A stretch of DNA of 14,894 bases from Flavobacteriaceae bacterium (GCA_020347545.1 CP070731.1:2325254-2340147); one strand, 5' to 3'; shown: positions 1 through 6,997, counted from the first letter of the stretch. The notes: a model not told the origin generated them from the letters alone. Made by a program: numbers and translations.

Positions 1-1072
1 GTAATTCGTGGAACATAGCAGTAAAAAATTCAATTTCCTCATTTGAATCATCCTCCAACAGAATTTCAAGTTCAAATAGTTTGTTTCTAAAATATACCGG
101 GTTTGACAGATTTTCTCTATTAGCCAATTCGAAATATGGATTGTAAAAGTCATCAGGAATTTGTTTGATGCAACCAAAATCAAGCGCAATTAGCTTTTTA
201 TCTTTTGAAACCAGAAAATTACCGGGATGAGGATCTGCGTGAACTTTTTTCAGCTTGTGAATTTGATACATGTAAAAGTCCCATAAGGCCTGTCCCAAAA
301 CATTTAAGTCCGATTGATCATTCTCATGCTGTACAAATTCAGACAAATGCTCCCCTGACATCCAATCCATAGTAAGGATTTTTTCAGATGAAAATTCCTC
401 GTAGTAATCAGGAAACTTTAAGTTTGGAATGTGACCGCATGCCTTCGCCATTTCTAAGGATTGTTTTAGTTCCAGTCTGTAATCTGTTTCCTCAATGAGT
501 TTATTTTCAACCTCCTTGAAATATTTGTCCGAATCTTTACCTTGAATATTGAACATTTTAATGGCTATTGGTTTGACCAGGGCCAGGTCGGAGCTTATAC
601 TTCCGGCAACTCCAGGATATTGAATTTTAACCGCGAGCAGTTTGTCATTGTTTCTGACCTGATGAACCTGTCCAATACTCGCTGCATTAACGGATTTGGA
701 ATTAAATTCATCAAATACCTCGTGTGGTGACCTGCCAAAGTATTTTTTAAAAGTTCGAACAACCAGAGCCGGGGATAATGGAGGTACAGAAAACTGGGAT
801 AATGAGAATTTTTCCACATAGGCCTGCGGCATGATGCTTTTTTCCATGCTGAGCATTTGAGCCACTTTAAGCGCACTTCCTTTTAACTTTTTTAATCCAT
901 CATAAATGTCAGCAGCGTTGTCTTCATTTAATCTCGCTCTTGCTTCTTTTTCACTAGAGGTTAGTTTTTTTCCATAGTATTTAAGGTAGTTCACCCCAAC
1001 TTTTGCTCCGGTCTGAACCAGGTTGGTGGCGCGTTCTACTTTTCCAACGGGTATTCTGTCAATAGTATTCAT
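1..1072 (-). CDS. ABC1/AarF/UbiB-type kinase-like protein, 3' end cut by the window edge
   Basis: An uncut reading frame of 357 codons starts at ATG 1072-1070 and runs off the left edge, so the C-terminus is missing (the family is usually about 440 residues). Diagnostic motifs are in the right order: a KxGQ-like motif written KVAQ (about residues 69-72), the Ala-rich loop NAASIGQVH (129-137), a VKIQYPG strand with the likely nucleotide-binding Lys149, ETDY (195-198), HADPHPGN (278-285) and the metal-binding LDFG (297-300). These mark the ADCK/UbiB family, which supports ubiquinone or other isoprenoid-lipid metabolism in other organisms. In Bacteroidota, which use menaquinone, the substrate is not established. 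The Gly to Ala change in KxGQ is odd for the wider family and may mark a subgroup. The start codon overlaps the stop of the upstream regulator gene (TAATG), which implies translational coupling. Family call is firm; precise role is unknown. Confidence 0.93.
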   Translation of the reverse strand, partial: MNTIDRIPVGKVERATNLVQTGAKVGVNYLKYYGKKLTSSEKEARARLNEDNAADIYDGLKKLKGSALKVAQMLSMEKSIMPQAYVEKFSLSQFSVPPLSPALVVRTFKKYFGRSPHEVFDEFNSKSVNAASIGQVHQVRNNDKLLAVKIQYPGVAGSISSDLALVKPIAIKMFNIQGKDSDKYFKEVENKLIEETDYRLELKQSLEMAKACGHIPNLKFPDYYEEFSSEKILTMDWMSGEHLSEFVQHENDQSDLNVLGQALWDFYMYQIHKLKKVHADPHPGNFLVSKDKKLIALDFGCIKQIPDDFYNPYFELANRENLSNPVYFRNKLFELEILLEDDSNEEIEFFTAMFHEL

Positions 1073-1728
1073 TAATTCATGTGTATTTTCTCATGGTATA
1101 AAAACTTACCAAGATCCAGGATACTCCTCAAGGGTTTTACATTAAGAAGATCAAAGCCTGTGTTTACTGATTTTTCTATAAAAATGTCTGTTTTTTCCAA
1201 TGAGGCGGATTCATCATCAAGCCAGAATTTGAAACAAACTACGAATTGAACCCACAGACTTTCTTCAATGGATCTGTCAATAAACTCATCCAGTTTTGTA
1301 TCCTTGAGGTCAAATTTGTCAATTTCCAGTCTTTGAACAAAAAATGAGAATTTCCTTTTTGTGGAAGATAATAACTTCAACAGGTCGTATTTGAACGTAC
1401 TTTTAGATGCAAGAGCCATCACAAAACTCCTGTTGGCAGTGAGTATTTCAAAATAAGTGTAGTAAAAGCTCAGCAATTTATTTCTGACGTCAAAACTTTC
1501 AAAATCCTCACTATTTTGCAATAGTAAAAGTGTTTGATCGTAAAAGGAATCGAAAATTGATTTTTCAACTGTTTTCAAATTTCCGAAAAAAGTGTAGAAG
1601 TCCTTTTCATCAAAATTATGCAATTTTGCCAGTTCATAGGCTGAAGATGGAGCTCGACCATTTTCAAGATAATAGTTCATGTAAAATGTGTAGATGTCTT
1701 CTTTGTTAATTTTTTTCTTGCGTGCCAT
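1072..1728 (-). CDS. TetR-type transcriptional regulator, divergent
   Basis: The 218-residue protein has the size and all-helical look of TetR regulators. The first about 60 residues (basic MARKKKINKEDIY start, then SAYELAKLHNFDEKDFYTFFGNL) fit a TetR helix-turn-helix in which the recognition helix ends in an aromatic YTFFGN motif. The remaining about 150 residues are a Phe/Leu-rich helical ligand-binding or dimerisation domain, similar to the TetR C-terminal domains annotated beside AarF-type genes in other flavobacteria (from memory, not searched). It is first in a two-gene transcript with the kinase-like gene: its TAA shares one base with the next ATG. Upstream lies a TTG-N20-TATCTTTG promoter covered by an 11-bp inverted repeat, so autorepression is likely. 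The ligand is unknown. The N-terminal match to TetR is weaker than in textbook members. Confidence 0.8.
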   Translation of the reverse strand: MARKKKINKEDIYTFYMNYYLENGRAPSSAYELAKLHNFDEKDFYTFFGNLKTVEKSIFDSFYDQTLLLLQNSEDFESFDVRNKLLSFYYTYFEILTANRSFVMALASKSTFKYDLLKLLSSTKRKFSFFVQRLEIDKFDLKDTKLDEFIDRSIEESLWVQFVVCFKFWLDDESASLEKTDIFIEKSVNTGFDLLNVKPLRSILDLGKFLYHEKIHMN

Positions 1729-1744
1729 ATCTCTTAATTTTAGT

Positions 1745-1775
1745 CAAAGATATGTTTTGTTTAACTATAAAGCAA
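1745..1775 (-). promoter_or_regulatory. Promoter of the TetR-kinase operon
   Basis: Read on the minus strand, TTG at 1775-1773 is followed after 20 bp by TATCTTTG at 1752-1745. This fits the Bacteroidota primary-sigma consensus TTG-N19-21-TAnnTTTG. The predicted start of transcription lies about 1738-1740, giving a leader of roughly 10 bases before the ATG at 1728. The -33 element sits inside the spacer of the inverted repeat described separately. Confidence 0.7.
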
Positions 1776-1800
1776 AAAAGTTAAACAAAAATTTTGTTAA
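1755..1800. promoter_or_regulatory. Candidate TetR operator: 11-bp inverted repeat plus a third half-site
   Basis: TTTTGTTTAAC at 1755-1765 and its exact reverse complement GTTAAACAAAA at 1780-1790 are separated by 14 bp. A further near-copy of the half-site, TTTTGTTAA, lies at 1792-1800, directly beside the second arm. The repeat starts 2 bp upstream of the -7 box and encloses the -33 element, so a bound dimer would block RNA polymerase. A perfect 11-bp arm pair is unlikely by chance even in AT-rich DNA. That the adjacent TetR-type protein binds here is inference. Confidence 0.6.
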
Positions 1801-1963
1801 TATTTTAATATAACGGTTTCCAGATGTTGTATTCTGCAACCTGTTTGTCTTTTAAGACATGGATAGTCCCGTATAAATTAATTCATTATTGTTGATCATT
1901 TTAACCAAGAAACTTGTTTCTTTGTGCTCACGAAAGTGAAGACTCTTTTTTTAAACTTTTCGG

Positions 1964-2934
1964 ATGATTTCAATAATTATAGTTAATTACAGAGGTTGGA
2001 GAGCATTGAAGAAATGTCTTTTGTCCCTGGGGCAAATTGATCACGATGAAGTCCAATTTGAAGTTATCGTGGTCGATAATGATTCAAATGATGGGAAATT
2101 ACTCGCTTTTAAAAAAGAATTTTCAGACTTTCAATTTATCTTAAATGACGGTAATTTTGGGTTTGCCAATGGATGTAATCTGGGAGCAAGAAACTCAAAA
2201 GGTAATTATTTGCTTTTCCTAAATCCTGATACGATCATTAAAAAGGACACCTTACAGTCCCTGCAGGAAACCTATGAATCGAATCCCGAAATCGCTTTGT
2301 TGTCCTGTGTACAGGAAGATGAGGATGGAAGAATTGAAAAACAGGAGAGGCTGTTTCCTTCGTTTTCCCGGTTTTTTGGAGTTTTCAGAAGTTTTGACAG
2401 AATAATAAATCGACAAAAGTACCTGGATCGGTTCAGTGATGCAGATTCAGATTTGGTGTATCCTGACTGGATTTCCGGCTCAGTGATATTCACCGACCGA
2501 AGCTGGTTTGAGAAAGTGTCCGGATGGAATGAGGATTTCTGGCTTTATTTGGAAGATGTGGATTTTTGTAAAAGAATAAATGAAAAAGGTGGTAAGGTAG
2601 GTATTTCTAAAAAAATTTCAATCCTGCATATGCATGGGGGACTTCAAGGATCAATTTAAAAACAAAAGCACTTACCAAGACCGAAGTAATTATTTCAAAG
2701 CATGTTTATATCTCGCGTCTTTTTAATGGAATAGAGGCTTTTTTACTTCATTTCTTGATGATCACAGGTTTTCTTCTCGAGCGAATCTTTCTCTCGATTC
2801 TAGGATTATTATTCTTTTTTAAACCCAAGTTGAGAGTGAATATATTGATCTTAAAGAATCTTGTTTCTTATTATTTGAGTGCCTTAAAACATTTGACCTG
2901 GATAAGCCCAAGGTCCGTGAATTACAGAAAATGA
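1964..2934 (+). pseudogene. Family 2 glycosyltransferase gene with a single-base frameshift
   Basis: The intact first part (1964-2659, 231 codons) is a GT-A fold family 2 glycosyltransferase of the rhamnosyltransferase/WbbL-like kind. It shows the MISIIIVNYRGW start, VVDNDSND (37-43), NFGFANGCNLGA (64-75), the metal-site variant FLNPDT (85-90), the acceptor-side ED motif in LYLEDVDFCKR (194-203) and HMHGG (222-226). The frame then ends in LQGSI and a stop. Reading from ACT 2641 in the frame one base earlier restores the expected continuation (TSRINLKTKALTKTEVIIS), followed by two hydrophobic stretches (GIEAFLLHFLMITGFLLERI, SILGLLFFF) and a stop at 2932-2934. One G missing from the G5 run at 2636-2640 explains this; with six Gs the product would be 323 residues. 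It may be a true mutation, phase variation or a sequencing error. The role would be transfer of a sugar to a surface polysaccharide at the inner membrane. Beyond the TGA the same frame continues for 11 sense codons to TAA 2968-2970. Confidence 0.88.
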
Positions 2935-3101
2935 CTGCTTGGTGAAGTAGAAGAGAAGATTGAGTTTTAATGCCTTTGGAACATAGACCATAAATTCTTG
3001 TTGCCATAAAATTTTAAGTGTACTGAGATCAAGTGAACCCTGGCGTTTGGTTAACGATCCAACATCAATGATCAAAAAGCATTTTTTACTGATTTCTGTC
3101 A

Positions 3102-3131
3102 TTGATTTTTAGACTGTATGAGCTACCTTTG
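3102..3131 (+). promoter_or_regulatory. Promoter of the DoxX-oxidoreductase operon
   Basis: TTG at 3102-3104 and TACCTTTG at 3124-3131 are separated by 19 bp, a full match to the Bacteroidota consensus. Transcription would begin near 3137, leaving a leader of about 54 bases before the ATG at 3191. A T-rich run at 3140-3147 lies just past the predicted start. Confidence 0.7.
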
Positions 3132-3190
3132 TCAGGCTCTTTTTTTAAGGGAATATATAAGCGACGGCTACATTATTTTAAAAATCAAAC

Positions 3191-3694
3191 ATGATCGATA
3201 TGTCTTCAACATCCAAAAAGTGGGGACTCAAACAGAGTATTACCCTCCTTCGAATACTTGTGGGTTGGCATTTTCTTTACGAGGGAATTGTCAAGGTGTA
3301 CAATCCGGAATGGACCAGTCTAGGTTACCTGGCGACTGCTCAGGGACCCTTTCGACCTGTATTCCAGGCAATGACCTCGGAAGCTCTACTTCCCTGGGTG
3401 GATACCCTAAATTGGGCAGCCCTTGTCTTTGTCGGCATTACACTCATCCTGGGTATATTTGAAAGGGCAGGTGCTCTGGTGGGCGCAGGCCTGCTGTTGC
3501 TGTATTACCTGGCACACCCTTCCTGGCCGGGTATGGCCCAGATCAATACGGAGGGGAGTTACTGGATCGTGAACAAGAACCTCATCGAAGCGGTGGTATG
3601 CCTGGTTTTATTCTACTGCCCCACAGGAGCCATTTTTGGCCTTTCCCGATTTTTTTCAAAGAACAAAGCAAACACTAAAACCGAATTGACATGA
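3191..3694 (+). CDS. DoxX family integral membrane protein
   Basis: The 167-residue protein has four likely membrane helices. The first, after a short polar start, carries the DoxX-like SITLLRILVGWHFLYEGIVK (residues 16-35), in which an Arg and a Glu sit inside the helix. Later helices are LNWAALVFVGITLILGIF, AGALVGAGLLLLYYLAH and LIEAVVCLVLFYC. DoxX relatives are small quinol-oxidase subunit-like or electron-transfer membrane proteins, mostly of unknown role. The start could also be the internal ATG at 3200 (MSSTSKK); neither has a clear Shine-Dalgarno, which is normal for this group. Its TGA overlaps the ATG of the next gene by four bases (ATGA), so the two products are probably made together. 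The base composition is visibly more G+C-rich than the glycosyltransferase before it. Confidence 0.85.
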   Translation: MIDMSSTSKKWGLKQSITLLRILVGWHFLYEGIVKVYNPEWTSLGYLATAQGPFRPVFQAMTSEALLPWVDTLNWAALVFVGITLILGIFERAGALVGAGLLLLYYLAHPSWPGMAQINTEGSYWIVNKNLIEAVVCLVLFYCPTGAIFGLSRFFSKNKANTKTELT

Positions 3695-5331
3695 GTTGGA
3701 CAAGAAGAGAAGCACTTTTAGGATTAGGAAGCATCCCTGTATTGGGAGCAGTGTGGTGGGCAGGAGCCTATGGGACCGTTGGAAAAAAAAGACAGCGGGA
3801 CGCATTGCTGGAACAGTTGAACATACAGCCTTCACTACCATCTCCCGTTCCCGCCATTACAGGAGAACCGGTCCGCTTGGGGATTATCGGTTTCGGAATT
3901 CGCGGAGAACAGCTCTGCAGGTCCCTGGGATATGCCACTGACGAATGGATTGCCGACATGGAGGCGGCTGCAGAACGTGCCCGGCAGGAAGATCGACCTT
4001 TTACTGCACTTGAAGATTTTCAAAAGCAGGATCCCTTAAACGTAAGGATTGTTGGGGTTTGTGATGTCTTCGATATCCGTGCCGAAAAGGCCATCCGGTC
4101 CTTCAGCACTCCTGAGCAGACTGTGAAGCGATACACCACTCACACGGATATGATCCTCAGCGGGGATGTGGATGCCGTGGTTATCGCCACTCCGGACCAT
4201 TGGCATGCTCCCATGTCCATTGAAGCCCTGCGGAACAACGTGCATGTCTACGTGGAAAAACCCATGACCCATACGATTGCCGAAACCTACGAATTAAGGG
4301 AAGCTGTCCGTAATTCCAAGGCCGTATTCCAGGTTGGGCACCAGCACCGCCAGACCTTGAGTTTTAAAACGGCCCAGAACATCGTGGATAATGGGATTTT
4401 GGGACATGTGTCCCTCATCACAACCAACACCAACCGAAATGATGATAACGGGGCGTGGAACTATGCTATTCATCCGGATGCCAATCCACAGACTATTGAT
4501 TGGGAGCAGTTTCTGGGATCGGCCCCTAAAATACCTTTTAATAAGAACCACTTTTTTCGTTGGAGGAAATGGTGGGCTTATGGTTCAGGTCTTTCCGGTG
4601 ACCTGCTCACCCATGATTACGATCGACTGAACTGCGTCCTTAAAATGGGGATGCCTCAGTCAGTTATGGCCTCAGGAGGTATTTATACACATAGGGATGG
4701 ACGTAATGTGCCCGATGTACTGCAGGTGAATTTTGAGTACCCTGACTTTAGCACAGGTAACAATCAAAATCCCAATAATCAAAGGGGAATGACCTTTACC
4801 TACAGTGCTTCCCTGGGCAACGGATTCAGCCGGCCGACCATGCTCACGGGACATGATGCCTCCATGGAGCTTGGCAACCGTTTAACCATTTGGCCCGATT
4901 CCGGATCTACGCGCTATGCCGAACAGTTAGGTGCCCGTAACATGACTCCGCAAACCCCAATTTACAGTTATGATCCTTCTGAAACAGCAATTGACGGGGT
5001 CTCCTCTGCAACCTCTCAGTACTTTGCCGATAAGGGTTTAATGTGGACCTATATTGATGGCAAACGGGTGGATTCCACCTTTCTCCACATGCGGGAATGG
5101 CTGAGTGTCATCCGCAATGGCGGAAACGTAAGCTGTGGAATACAAGAAGGCTTCGAAGAGGCTATGTCTGCACATATGGCAGGGCTTTCATGGAAACTGG
5201 GAAGGCGTATAGAATGGGACCCTAAAGAAGAGGTGATCCTGCCCATTGAAGGGGTGGACCTTGATGCTGTGCTCCTCGAAAGTCCTTCAGGGGTAGGACA
5301 ACTAGCTCCGGATACGGTTGGTGCATTATGA
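3691..5331 (+). CDS. Gfo/Idh/MocA family oxidoreductase with Tat-type signal
   Basis: A 546-residue NAD(P)-dependent dehydrogenase-like protein. The N-terminus WTRREALLGLGSIPVLGAVWW carries a twin-arginine motif and a hydrophobic stretch, so it is probably exported folded with its cofactor, or stays anchored by that segment. The Rossmann part shows GIIGFGIRG (GxGxxG at 67-72), CDVFDIRAEKA (124-133), DAVVIATPDHWHAP (161-174) and the family hallmark EKP (189-191). The C-terminal domain contains GHQHR (216-220) and GLSGDLLTHDYDR (300-312), which matches the GGDxxxHxxD-type segment of Tat-exported Bacteroidota members. Such proteins act on sugars or cyclitols, and one branch, GH109, hydrolyses alpha-N-acetylgalactosaminides with NAD; substrate here is unknown. 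It is longer than simple members (about 340-450) because of a 60-residue lead and inserts. Coupled to DoxX by an ATGA overlap, it suggests a redox partner in the membrane, which is inference. No convincing terminator follows. Confidence 0.88.
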   Translation: MSWTRREALLGLGSIPVLGAVWWAGAYGTVGKKRQRDALLEQLNIQPSLPSPVPAITGEPVRLGIIGFGIRGEQLCRSLGYATDEWIADMEAAAERARQEDRPFTALEDFQKQDPLNVRIVGVCDVFDIRAEKAIRSFSTPEQTVKRYTTHTDMILSGDVDAVVIATPDHWHAPMSIEALRNNVHVYVEKPMTHTIAETYELREAVRNSKAVFQVGHQHRQTLSFKTAQNIVDNGILGHVSLITTNTNRNDDNGAWNYAIHPDANPQTIDWEQFLGSAPKIPFNKNHFFRWRKWWAYGSGLSGDLLTHDYDRLNCVLKMGMPQSVMASGGIYTHRDGRNVPDVLQVNFEYPDFSTGNNQNPNNQRGMTFTYSASLGNGFSRPTMLTGHDASMELGNRLTIWPDSGSTRYAEQLGARNMTPQTPIYSYDPSETAIDGVSSATSQYFADKGLMWTYIDGKRVDSTFLHMREWLSVIRNGGNVSCGIQEGFEEAMSAHMAGLSWKLGRRIEWDPKEEVILPIEGVDLDAVLLESPSGVGQLAPDTVGAL

Positions 5332-5543
5332 TGCGGATACTGTTAACAAAAGAATATTGGGCAAAGGAAAGTACTTGATTCAGTTTACGAAATGGAATAT
5401 TGCTGAAGTGTGCTTGATCCTGAAATAGTAAGTGACTCAAAAGCTGAACCCTGGCTAGTACCTCGTATCTTTTTTTATTGTCCTTTACCATGACTTTGAG
5501 TTTTCGGCGGATTAACTGCGTTGATCCTGAGTGAGGGTGTCGT
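5332..5543. other. Gene-free stretch after the oxidoreductase
   Basis: No coding region could be supported on either strand. Short open frames occur (for example minus 5491-5222, which runs antisense into the end of the oxidoreductase gene), but none shows a recognisable motif. A T7 run at 5470-5476 is not preceded by a convincing hairpin. The stretch may hold the untranslated end of the operon and decayed sequence. Confidence 0.4.
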
Positions 5544-5677
5544 ACAGATCAAAATCCTTTCAACTGCTCTTGCAGCTGAGCATTTTTTGTTTCTGTCCGC
5601 TAACGAAAACAAGTTTTCGACGCGCAGGGAAACAAAAAAATCCTTTTGAACGGAAGTTCAAAAGGATTTTGATCTGT
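5544..5677. repeat. Nested inverted repeat beside the tRNA-Pro gene
   Basis: Three arm pairs are nested around one centre. The outer pair is ACAGATCAAAATCCTTT at 5544-5560 against its exact complement within 5661-5677; both continue with near-matching CAAC/GAAC bases. The middle pair is TTTTTTGTTTC at 5583-5593 against GAAACAAAAAA at 5629-5639. The inner pair is CGAAAAC at 5604-5610 against GTTTTCG at 5613-5619. The right outer arm is also one half of the tRNA terminator, so two alternative hairpins compete for the same bases. Confidence 0.65.
5634..5669 (-). terminator. Rho-independent terminator of the tRNA transcript
   Basis: A perfect 14-bp stem (AAATCCTTTTGAAC at 5638-5651 with GTTCAAAAGGATTT at 5656-5669) closes a 4-base loop. 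Read on the minus strand it is followed by a run of seven T. It lies 8 bases after the 3' end of tRNA-Pro, in the right place and orientation. Confidence 0.85.
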
Positions 5678-5751
5678 CGGGGTGGCAGGATTCGAACCTG
5701 CGACCTCCTGCTCCCAAAGCAGGCGCGATAACCGGGCTACGCTACACCCCG
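5678..5751 (-). tRNA. tRNA-Pro(TGG)
   Basis: The minus strand folds as a 74-base cloverleaf without encoded CCA. The acceptor arms CGGGGTG and CACCCCG pair fully. The anticodon stem CCTGC/GCAGG holds the loop TTTGGGA, anticodon TGG. The T arm contains GGTTCGAATCC. It is the second gene of a tRNA-Ser to tRNA-Pro transcript with a 24-base spacer. Confidence 0.95.
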
Positions 5752-5775
5752 AAAAAATATTTTCGGTAAATTTTG

Positions 5776-5859
5776 CGGAGAGACTGGGATTCGAACCCAG
5801 GCAACGGTTGCCCGTTGACAGATTAGCAATCTGCTCCATTACCACTCTGGCACCTCTCC
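5776..5859 (-). tRNA. tRNA-Ser(GCT)
   Basis: The minus strand gives an 84-base class II tRNA. The acceptor GGAGAGG pairs with TCTCTCC followed by discriminator G. The anticodon loop TTGCTAA gives GCT. The long variable arm (CAACGGGCAACCGTTG) forms its own stem, as expected for tRNA-Ser, and the T arm is GGGTTCGAATCCC. No CCA is encoded. Confidence 0.95.
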
Positions 5860-5894
5860 GATAATCTTTTTGAAAGAACAAAAATTTTGGTTTG

Positions 5895-5925
5895 CAAATG
5901 TATTATTTGGTTTAGAATCCTCCAA
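5895..5925 (-). promoter_or_regulatory. Promoter of the tRNA-Ser/tRNA-Pro transcript
   Basis: On the minus strand TTG at 5925-5923 is followed after 20 bp by TACATTTG at 5902-5895, a full consensus match. The predicted start near 5888 leaves about 29 bases of 5' leader before tRNA-Ser. Confidence 0.75.
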
Positions 5926-6083
5926 ACATTTTTCACATTATTTTACTAAAAAAAGGAAGTGAATTTAAAATTTATTTAACGGGGTATTGAATGGTTTCAA
6001 GGATGACGCTTCACGCTCATTTAAGGCTTTTATAGTGTCGGCTTAAAAATTCATAAGGGCGGTACTTTCAGCAAAAAATACTA

Positions 6084-6091
6084 TATATTTG
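6084..6091 (+). promoter_or_regulatory. Probable -7 element of the lipoprotein gene
   Basis: TATATTTG at 6084-6091 matches TAnnTTTG and lies 40 bases before the ATG at 6132. No clear TTG stands 19-21 bp upstream, so this is a half-supported promoter. Confidence 0.45.
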
Positions 6092-6131
6092 TAAAACTGT
6101 TATTTAAAAACCTAATTACATTTAAAGAAGT

Positions 6132-6809
6132 ATGAAAAAATTCAAACAATTAATAATGTTGATGTCAATCGTATTGATGGCCTCAAGTTGTTCCGGTATC
6201 AAAGTTGTGGATTCTTGGAAAGCAGATGAAATCAATTCATTGGCGGACGCGAAAATATTAGTGATAGCAAGATCTGATGATATGGTCGGAAGACAAAGAT
6301 TTGAACAGGAAATTGCTGAAAGATTAAGAGCCGGAGGAGTGGATGCAACGGAAAGTTATAAAAAGTTCCCCTCCATGAAGCAAAATGAGCAATTGACGGA
6401 AGAGCAAATAGCTCAACGGGTTCAAATCATCAAAAATGAAGGTTATAAAGGCATTGTATTGACGGTTTTGAAGGATATGAGCAAGGAAATAGTGACCTCT
6501 GAAACAGGAGGATATGTTTCCGGAGGTTATTACCCATCTTACTACGGTGGCTACTATGGTGGATTTGGTGGTTACTATGGACGCGTCTATTCTCCATATG
6601 GTTATGGATACGGAGGAACTTATGTTCCATCCGAAACAAGAACTTACACCTCTGAAACTTACAACCTTGAAACGGTGATTTACAACCTTGATCTTGAACC
6701 TGGTAAGCAGTTGTTAGGTGTTATAGCGATTGATATTACTGATCCTAAGTCAGCTTCTAAAGTGGCTCCAAAATATGCAGATGCCGTGGCAAAACAATTG
6801 AAGAAATAA
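6132..6809 (+). CDS. Lipoprotein with Gly/Tyr-rich insert, function unknown
   Basis: A 225-residue protein with a type II signal: MKKFKQLIMLMSIVLMASSC, lipidated Cys at 20. The body has two parts. Residues 25-120 (KVVDSWKADEIN, then LVIARSDDMVGRQRFEQEIAERLRAGGVDA) look like the alpha/beta domain of small Bacteroidota lipoproteins of the DUF4136-like kind, where a conserved strand is followed by a helix. Residues 126-165 are very rich in Gly and Tyr (repeats of GGYY, YYGG, YGYG), probably a flexible surface loop. The C-terminal part (ETYNLETVIYNLDLEPGKQLLGV... DAVAKQLKK) resumes the fold. The residues after Cys (SGIK) are not acidic, so export to the cell surface is not indicated. It stands alone between its own -7 box and a terminator. 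No function is known to me. Confidence 0.85.
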   Translation: MKKFKQLIMLMSIVLMASSCSGIKVVDSWKADEINSLADAKILVIARSDDMVGRQRFEQEIAERLRAGGVDATESYKKFPSMKQNEQLTEEQIAQRVQIIKNEGYKGIVLTVLKDMSKEIVTSETGGYVSGGYYPSYYGGYYGGFGGYYGRVYSPYGYGYGGTYVPSETRTYTSETYNLETVIYNLDLEPGKQLLGVIAIDITDPKSASKVAPKYADAVAKQLKK

Positions 6810-6832
6810 ATTTTTAAAATTCTATACTTTAC

Positions 6833-6866
6833 AAAGGCTTAAGTTTCCTGACTTAGGCCTTTTTTT
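6833..6866 (+). terminator. Rho-independent terminator after the lipoprotein gene
   Basis: AAAGGCTTAAGT at 6833-6844 pairs with ACTTAGGCCTTT at 6851-6862 through 12 positions with one G-T wobble, around a 6-base loop. The arm runs into seven T ending at 6866. It lies 24 bases after the stop codon. Confidence 0.85.
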
Positions 6867-6926
6867 GTTGCTTTATTCCTTTAAGATTAAGTTTTAAGAA
6901 TCATGTAATTTCAATTTAATTTTCTC

Positions 6927-6938
6927 GAAAACGTTTTC
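6927..6938. promoter_or_regulatory. Palindrome GAAAACGTTTTC, possible operator
   Basis: A perfect 12-bp palindrome centred on CG lies 60 bases before the likely ATG of the DUF2490 gene that opens the dcuB-ansB cluster. The shape (AAAACGTTTT core) is like operators of LacI-type regulators, but no such regulator gene is in the window. Chance occurrence in AT-rich DNA cannot be excluded. Confidence 0.35.
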
Positions 6939-6997
6939 TTAGATTATTAGGAATGTTCTATATAGATCTTCACCTAATTCGTATTTTTGCTCCCCTT

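Noticed and set aside
1907..1922. AAGAAAC/GTTTCTT inverted repeat before the glycosyltransferase
   Set aside because: The 2-base spacer makes a hairpin unlikely and no promoter element is linked to it; it may be chance in AT-rich DNA.
2884..3102. Minus-strand 72-codon open frame after the glycosyltransferase
   Set aside because: It runs antisense into the glycosyltransferase end, starts inside the -33 element of the DoxX promoter and has no recognisable motif; a chance frame or a remnant is more likely.
3118..3462. Plus-strand 114-codon frame overlapping the DoxX gene
   Set aside because: It is in another frame of the DoxX gene, whose membrane helices and family pattern are clear.
5222..5491. 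Minus-strand 89-codon frame at the end of the oxidoreductase gene
   Set aside because: It lies partly antisense to a well-supported gene and shows no domain or signal; not enough to call it a gene.
5531..5881. Open frames over the tRNA genes giving RGGRIRTCDLLLPKQ-like peptides
   Set aside because: These peptides are the well-known artefact of translating tRNA-Pro and tRNA-Ser genes.
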